Positions 44,079 to 48,079 of a stretch of DNA of 48,079 bases are shown piece after piece. Below the pieces are notes generated by a model, which did no database searches, had not been told where the DNA came from, and saw nothing but the letters and a program-made list of their open reading frames with translations. Made by a program: the position numbers and the translations under genes. Numbering within the stretch: the first letter of the stretch is position 1; each line of letters begins with the position of its first letter. The DNA comes from Bacteroidales bacterium UBA4243 (GTDB lineage: Bacteria > Bacteroidota > Bacteroidia > Bacteroidales > F082). Location of the stretch: positions 1-48,079 of the forward strand of contig DGXB01000100.1 of the NCBI GenBank assembly GCA_002396205.1. The letters are read 5' to 3'.

Positions 44079-45572
44079 ATGACATCCAACAGACTCTCTT
44101 TCCTTATTGTGGCCATGCTGTTATTCGGGATGGCAAAATCGCAAGCACAAGTGCTGCAAGAAATCTTCAGCGACAGCACTTTGGTAGCTTTGGACATGCT
44201 GTATATCAACGACGACACCTTTTTGGTCGAGGAAGCCACCTATCAACACATTGGCATCTACAAAATACGCGACGACGGCATCCTTATCGACACGCTCATC
44301 TGGCACACCCAAGTAGACAAGGCCGAACTCTGCTGGACAGGGAGGTTGCAACGCTTTCCCAACGGAAGGTTTGGCTTGTTTTACGTCCAAGTCCAAGACA
44401 GTCTGGCCCAGCTGAAATCCATCACTTTCGACGAATCGCTCAACCCGACCACCAAATCATACGGGACGAAACTCGCCGACTGGTTCATGGACATCCACCA
44501 TGCCCATGAATACAACACCTATGCCATTCTCAATAAGGACGGCAGCGTGTTTTTCTCCTACCTGCCTGACAGCCTTTACTTTGGAACAGACCAGTTTGGC
44601 CATCAAACGAAAGCCATTCGCTTTTTGAAATACGATAGCGAGGGCACCATGGTAGCAGAGCGGCTTTTCACCGACAGCCCTATCAGTAATCTATGGTGGG
44701 ATTATTCAATATTCCCCACAAGCGATTCGTTAGGCTGCAGGTTTGTCACCGTCAGGCCAAACTACCAATTCTATGTGTTTAGCGGTTATACCATGAATGC
44801 CAACTTGGATATCGTTTTATCACGTTTCAACATCTATAACCTTACGCATCCTTTGTTTCCTGAGTCTCGTTATTTCGCAACCAATCCATTTAACGGAAAA
44901 ATATACTCGATTAGCCCTATGTTCATGCCCGAATGGCAAGGCGAGCCAGCCGTAAACCGCGAAATCGTCATGACCGTTTTCAACGAAAATTTCACACAGA
45001 CGAACTATGTTTGGGGCGCGGAAGGCCATGAAAACTGCCAAGTGGCCAATTTCAAATCCATTGACTTCAGCCCCGATGGAACTGTGTTCATGTTAAGCAG
45101 GTTAGGCGATTATGGGGGATATTTTCTCGGCTGGGTCGATGAGAACGGCAACAAATTAGGCGAAATCTTTTTGGAGGGCGGTCAACTCTTATACGAACCG
45201 ATAAGCGTTTCGTGTTGTCCCTCAGGAGGCTGCCTCTTTAGCGTTTATTTTTATGACACCGAGACACATGAAAAAAAAGGCATCATTTACAAACTTACGG
45301 ATCCTCTCGACGTGGACGAAGCCCACGAAGCTGGCTTTGCCGTGGCCACGGCTTATCCCAACCCAGGCGGCAACACGCTCAACATCCGCACCGCCTTGCA
45401 TGACGCAATCGTGGAGGTGTTTGACATGAACGGTAGGCTCATCCACCGCCAAGCCATCACTGATAACACGACATTAATTGACGCAACAGGCTGGGCCGAA
45501 GGCGTTTATGTTTGGAAAGTATTCTCTGGTGGCAAGGAAGCCGAAACGGGGAAGTGGTTGAAATGCAAATGA
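44079..45572 (+). CDS. T9SS-sorted secreted protein, paralogue of the 14748 gene
   Basis: 497 residues from ATG 44079, which gives a compact signal peptide (LSFLIVAMLLFGMAKSQAQ); ATG 44055 is possible and would add 8 residues. The passenger of about 400 residues aligns with the 14748 gene (TSDSLGCRFVTVRPN, ATNPFNGKIYSISP, FSPDGTVFML) and may be propeller-like. The type-1 sorting domain runs from AYPNPGGNTLNIRTALHD to ETGKWLKCK, with a variant core (NTTLIDATGW). It is the only cargo gene behind operator E and closes the island. Passenger function is unknown. Confidence 0.87.
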   Translation: MTSNRLSFLIVAMLLFGMAKSQAQVLQEIFSDSTLVALDMLYINDDTFLVEEATYQHIGIYKIRDDGILIDTLIWHTQVDKAELCWTGRLQRFPNGRFGLFYVQVQDSLAQLKSITFDESLNPTTKSYGTKLADWFMDIHHAHEYNTYAILNKDGSVFFSYLPDSLYFGTDQFGHQTKAIRFLKYDSEGTMVAERLFTDSPISNLWWDYSIFPTSDSLGCRFVTVRPNYQFYVFSGYTMNANLDIVLSRFNIYNLTHPLFPESRYFATNPFNGKIYSISPMFMPEWQGEPAVNREIVMTVFNENFTQTNYVWGAEGHENCQVANFKSIDFSPDGTVFMLSRLGDYGGYFLGWVDENGNKLGEIFLEGGQLLYEPISVSCCPSGGCLFSVYFYDTETHEKKGIIYKLTDPLDVDEAHEAGFAVATAYPNPGGNTLNIRTALHDAIVEVFDMNGRLIHRQAITDNTTLIDATGWAEGVYVWKVFSGGKEAETGKWLKCK

Positions 45573-45667
45573 TGTAAGGTTTTGGTTTTGGGCTTTTTTG
45601 GCCAACATTTGAAAGTTGGCGAGTGGCAATTGATGAAATTCGATAGGGTTTAAATCGAGTTTTTTTG

Positions 45668-45675
45668 TATCTTTG
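45668..45675 (+). promoter_or_regulatory. -7 element of the antiporter gene
   Basis: TATCTTTG, 23 bases before the ATG at 45699. Upstream lies a 95-bp AT-rich gap after the last cargo gene. Confidence 0.6.
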
Positions 45676-45698
45676 CGCCCATAAAATCAAAACCTGAT

Positions 45699-48002
45699 AT
45701 GTCTGAACTACCTGCATTGTTTTCCGACCTTGCCTTGATTCTCGTCACGGCTGGCGTCACCACCGTTCTTTTCAAATGGTTGAAACAGCCCCTCGTGTTG
45801 GGCTATATCATTGCCGGCCTGCTCATTGGGCCTTATTTTCCTTGGTTCCCCGTCATCAACGACCACCACAGCGTGGAGACGTGGAGCGAAATCGGCATGG
45901 TGTTCCTGCTCTTTGCCATCGGTCTCGAATTCAGTTTCAAGAAACTGAAGAAACAGGCTGGAACAGTGGGTATTACCGCCTTGACCGAGTTGGTCTCGAT
46001 GTGTGTCATCGGCTTCCTGCTCGGCAAGGTGATGGGCTGGAGCCAGATGGACAGCATCTTCCTCGGTGCCATGCTATCCATGTCGTCGACGACGATTATC
46101 GCCAAGGCCTTCGACGACCTGAAGATAAAAGGAGAAAAGTGGACCGGCAGCGTGATTGGCGTATTGGTGGTCGAGGACTTGGCCGCCATCCTCATGATGG
46201 TTATCCTTTCCACCTTGGCGGTGAGTACGGCCTTGGATGGCAGGGAGTTGATGATGAGCGTCATAAAACTCGTGTTCTTCCTTTTGGTTTGGTACGTTGG
46301 GGGTGTGTTCCTCATCCCGACCATCCTGAAATGGGCACGCAAGTTCATGACGGAGGAAACGCTGACGGTGTTTGCGGTCGGCTTGTGTTTCTTCATGGTT
46401 TGGTTGGCCAACAAGGCGGGCTTTTCGTCGGCCTTGGGCGCTTTCATCATGGGCAGCATCTTGGCCGAAACGCTTGAGGCTGAGATGATCCACAAGCTCA
46501 CCACGCCCATCAAGAACCTGTTTGGTGCCGTGTTCTTCGTTTCTGTCGGTATGATGGTCAACCCAGCCATCTTGGTGCAATATTGGTGGCAGATTTTGGT
46601 CATCACCGTGGTCGTCGTTGTGTTGAAATCGTTGAGTTCGGGAGTGGGCATGTTGCTTTCGGGCGACAGTCTCCACAACTCCGTTCGCGCCGGCATGTGT
46701 TTCGGGCAGATTGGCGAGTTCTCGTTCATCATTGCCACGGTGGGCATGAGCTTCGGCGTTATCGACGATTTCCTATATCCTATCATCGTCTCGGTGTCGA
46801 TTATCACCACTTTCCTCACACCTTATTTGATAAAAGGCGGTGAACCGTTGTTCCACTGGATTGAGCGCAAGGTGCCGGGGAGATGGAAAGATGGATTTGG
46901 CAGCAAAGAGAAGGCCGTGAGGTCGAAAGACGGCGAGGAGGTGACGATGAAAGACTACCTCTTGAGCCAATTGAAGAACTTGGTGCTTTACGCTTCCATC
47001 ATCATCGCCTTGATGCTGATATGCTTCTCGCTTTGCACCTTCATTGAGACTTATGTGCCACAGCCTTTCGGCGGCTTGATTTCGTTGGTTGTTTCATTGG
47101 TCATCATTTCGCCTTTCCTCTGGGCGGTGGCTTTCAAGCACAGCATGAGGAACATCACGGGCAAATTGATGGCCGACAGCGGCTTCAACAGGCACTCCAT
47201 ACGCCTGATCTTCATCCTTCGTGTCGTTATTGTTTGGGGCATCGCCGTCAACATCATCAACCATTTCCTGAATGCAGGGTTCTGGAGTTCGTTTGGCCTT
47301 CATAACGTGCCTTATCATCTGATAGCCATGGGTTTGGCGGTCGTTTATGTAGTCGTGCTCCGTGTCATTACGCCTGTGATGCATTGGTATGAGCGCATCG
47401 AGAGCAGTTTTTTGGAGAACATGAACAAGCGTGATACGTTGCAATCGTTTGTGCTGCCCGAGGTGCTGCAAAAGAACTTTGTGCTGGAAAAGGTCACGCT
47501 AAGTCCCAAGAGCCACTATGCCGGTCAGCGCATCCGCGACTGCGATTTCCGCAAGACCTACAATGTCACTGTGGTGGGTGTCGACCGTGCCGACGAGGTC
47601 ATCGACCTGCCTACCAAGGACTTGGTTCTCTTTCCTGCCGACGAAATCACGTTTCTCGGCACGGAGGAGCAAATCGGCAAGCTGAAGCCTTTGGTCGAGG
47701 TGGAAGACGACGTGCTCATCAAGGAACGCCCGGAGAGCGATGTCGACATTTATAGGATGGAGGTGAAGAAAGGCAACCGCTACCTCGGCACGACTCTCCG
47801 TGAGAGCGACTTCCGCCATGTATACAACGCCATGGTGATTGCCGTCGGGCACGGCGACGAATATTTCCTGAACCCACAGCCCGACACGGTTTTCCAGGAC
47901 GGCGACACGGTTTGGTTTGTGGCCTCGGCAGCCCATGCCAAAGCCATCCTCGACAGCCTCACTCTCAACTTGGAACCACAAACACCAAACTCTAAACTCT
48001 AA
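45699..48002 (+). CDS. CPA2-family monovalent cation/proton antiporter with two RCK_C domains
   Basis: 767 residues, a KefB-like inner-membrane exchanger for potassium or sodium against protons. Residues about 8-390 form the antiporter domain (GYIIAGLLIGPYFP, FAIGLEFSFKKL, SSTTIIAKAFDDL, VVEDLAAILMMV, FSSALGAFIMGSILAE, CFGQIGEFSFIIA). About four more hydrophobic helices follow to residue about 570. Two cytoplasmic RCK_C (TrkA_C) domains close the protein: about 585-665 (SHYAGQRIRDCDFRKTYNVT) and about 690-755 (NRYLGTTLRESDFRHVYNAM). There is no RCK_N Rossmann nucleotide motif, so gating would not use NAD. The last residues (EPQTPNSKL) are encoded by a short tandem repeat. Confidence 0.92.
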   Translation: MSELPALFSDLALILVTAGVTTVLFKWLKQPLVLGYIIAGLLIGPYFPWFPVINDHHSVETWSEIGMVFLLFAIGLEFSFKKLKKQAGTVGITALTELVSMCVIGFLLGKVMGWSQMDSIFLGAMLSMSSTTIIAKAFDDLKIKGEKWTGSVIGVLVVEDLAAILMMVILSTLAVSTALDGRELMMSVIKLVFFLLVWYVGGVFLIPTILKWARKFMTEETLTVFAVGLCFFMVWLANKAGFSSALGAFIMGSILAETLEAEMIHKLTTPIKNLFGAVFFVSVGMMVNPAILVQYWWQILVITVVVVVLKSLSSGVGMLLSGDSLHNSVRAGMCFGQIGEFSFIIATVGMSFGVIDDFLYPIIVSVSIITTFLTPYLIKGGEPLFHWIERKVPGRWKDGFGSKEKAVRSKDGEEVTMKDYLLSQLKNLVLYASIIIALMLICFSLCTFIETYVPQPFGGLISLVVSLVIISPFLWAVAFKHSMRNITGKLMADSGFNRHSIRLIFILRVVIVWGIAVNIINHFLNAGFWSSFGLHNVPYHLIAMGLAVVYVVVLRVITPVMHWYERIESSFLENMNKRDTLQSFVLPEVLQKNFVLEKVTLSPKSHYAGQRIRDCDFRKTYNVTVVGVDRADEVIDLPTKDLVLFPADEITFLGTEEQIGKLKPLVEVEDDVLIKERPESDVDIYRMEVKKGNRYLGTTLRESDFRHVYNAMVIAVGHGDEYFLNPQPDTVFQDGDTVWFVASAAHAKAILDSLTLNLEPQTPNSKL

Positions 48003-48012
48003 ACTCTAAACT
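47984..48012. repeat. 7-base tandem repeat across the antiporter stop codon
   Basis: At least three copies of AAACTCT overlap the last codons and stop of the antiporter gene. It is a simple intergenic repeat that has reset the C-terminus of the reading frame. Confidence 0.7.
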
Positions 48013-48018
48013 TTATCC

Positions 48019-48054
48019 CCTGGATTGCTTCGTTCCTCGCAATGACGCGAAGCG
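48019..48054. repeat. dispersed palindromic repeat, half unit, copy 6
   Basis: CCTGGATTGCTTCGTTCCTC followed by GCAATGACGCGAAGCG is one arm of the repeat family; the other arm may lie beyond the window end. Confidence 0.75.
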
Positions 48055-48079
48055 GCAACTGCAAACTGAACAACTGCAA

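Noticed and set aside
5928..48054. CRISPR array suggested by recurring 30-base units
   Set aside because: The copies are kilobases apart, internally palindromic and without regular spacers; they are a dispersed REP-like family.

Overview
The window is a chromosomal segment of a member of the Bacteroidales. The sequence shows this in four ways: promoters carry the Bacteroidota -7 element TAnnTTTG and there is no Shine-Dalgarno signal; many secreted proteins end in type IX secretion (T9SS) C-terminal sorting domains; there is a typical Bacteroidota DnaX and an M13 lipoprotein peptidase; and a dispersed repeat is present (translated shadow RGGTTKQS). Species cannot be assigned from sequence alone. 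No tRNA, rRNA, CRISPR array or complete insertion sequence was seen.

Layout. Positions 1-10271 are mostly housekeeping: the 3' end of glf, a convergent M13 peptidase and dnaX, then a polysaccharide-deacetylase-like protein, a FemAB/GNAT-like acyltransferase, upp, a sodium-dependent symporter and a helix-hairpin-helix membrane protein. Positions 10327-45572 form one long accessory island of T9SS cargo. At least eleven secreted-protein genes carry one of a few sorting domains; they include a C10 cysteine peptidase, a beta-helix protein, an Omp28-like protein, several beta-propeller proteins and an LRR protein. Scattered among them are four paralogous membrane regulators, each with an N-terminal lipobox, periplasmic TPR-like helices, one transmembrane segment, a coiled coil and a C-terminal LuxR/GerE-type helix-turn-helix. 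Opposite-strand genes (an AAA ATPase with DUF4143, a HigBA-like toxin-antitoxin pair and a RhuM-family gene) sit at the borders between modules. The window closes with a CPA2-type cation/proton antiporter carrying two RCK_C domains.

How the genes seem to work together. Each of the four TPR-HTH regulators is followed directly by a T9SS cargo operon. The gap between them holds a conserved three-box element at fixed spacing upstream of a TAnnTTTG promoter: a CTGTA-type box, 24 nt to a TTGA-N3-TCAA box, about 31 nt to a second CTGTA box, 39 nt to the -7 element. A fifth copy stands before a cargo gene that has no neighbouring regulator. I infer a repeated regulator-operator-cargo system: a one-component membrane sensor that switches on the adjacent surface or secreted proteins. 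This is the best candidate for an undescribed system in the window.

The island also shows heavy internal recombination. Regulators are mosaics of shared blocks, cargo genes share near-identical signal-peptide and sorting-domain ends around unrelated middles, two cargo genes carry a leftover second C-terminal tail after their stop codon, one orphan sorting domain remains, and two cargo genes are split by a single in-frame stop codon.
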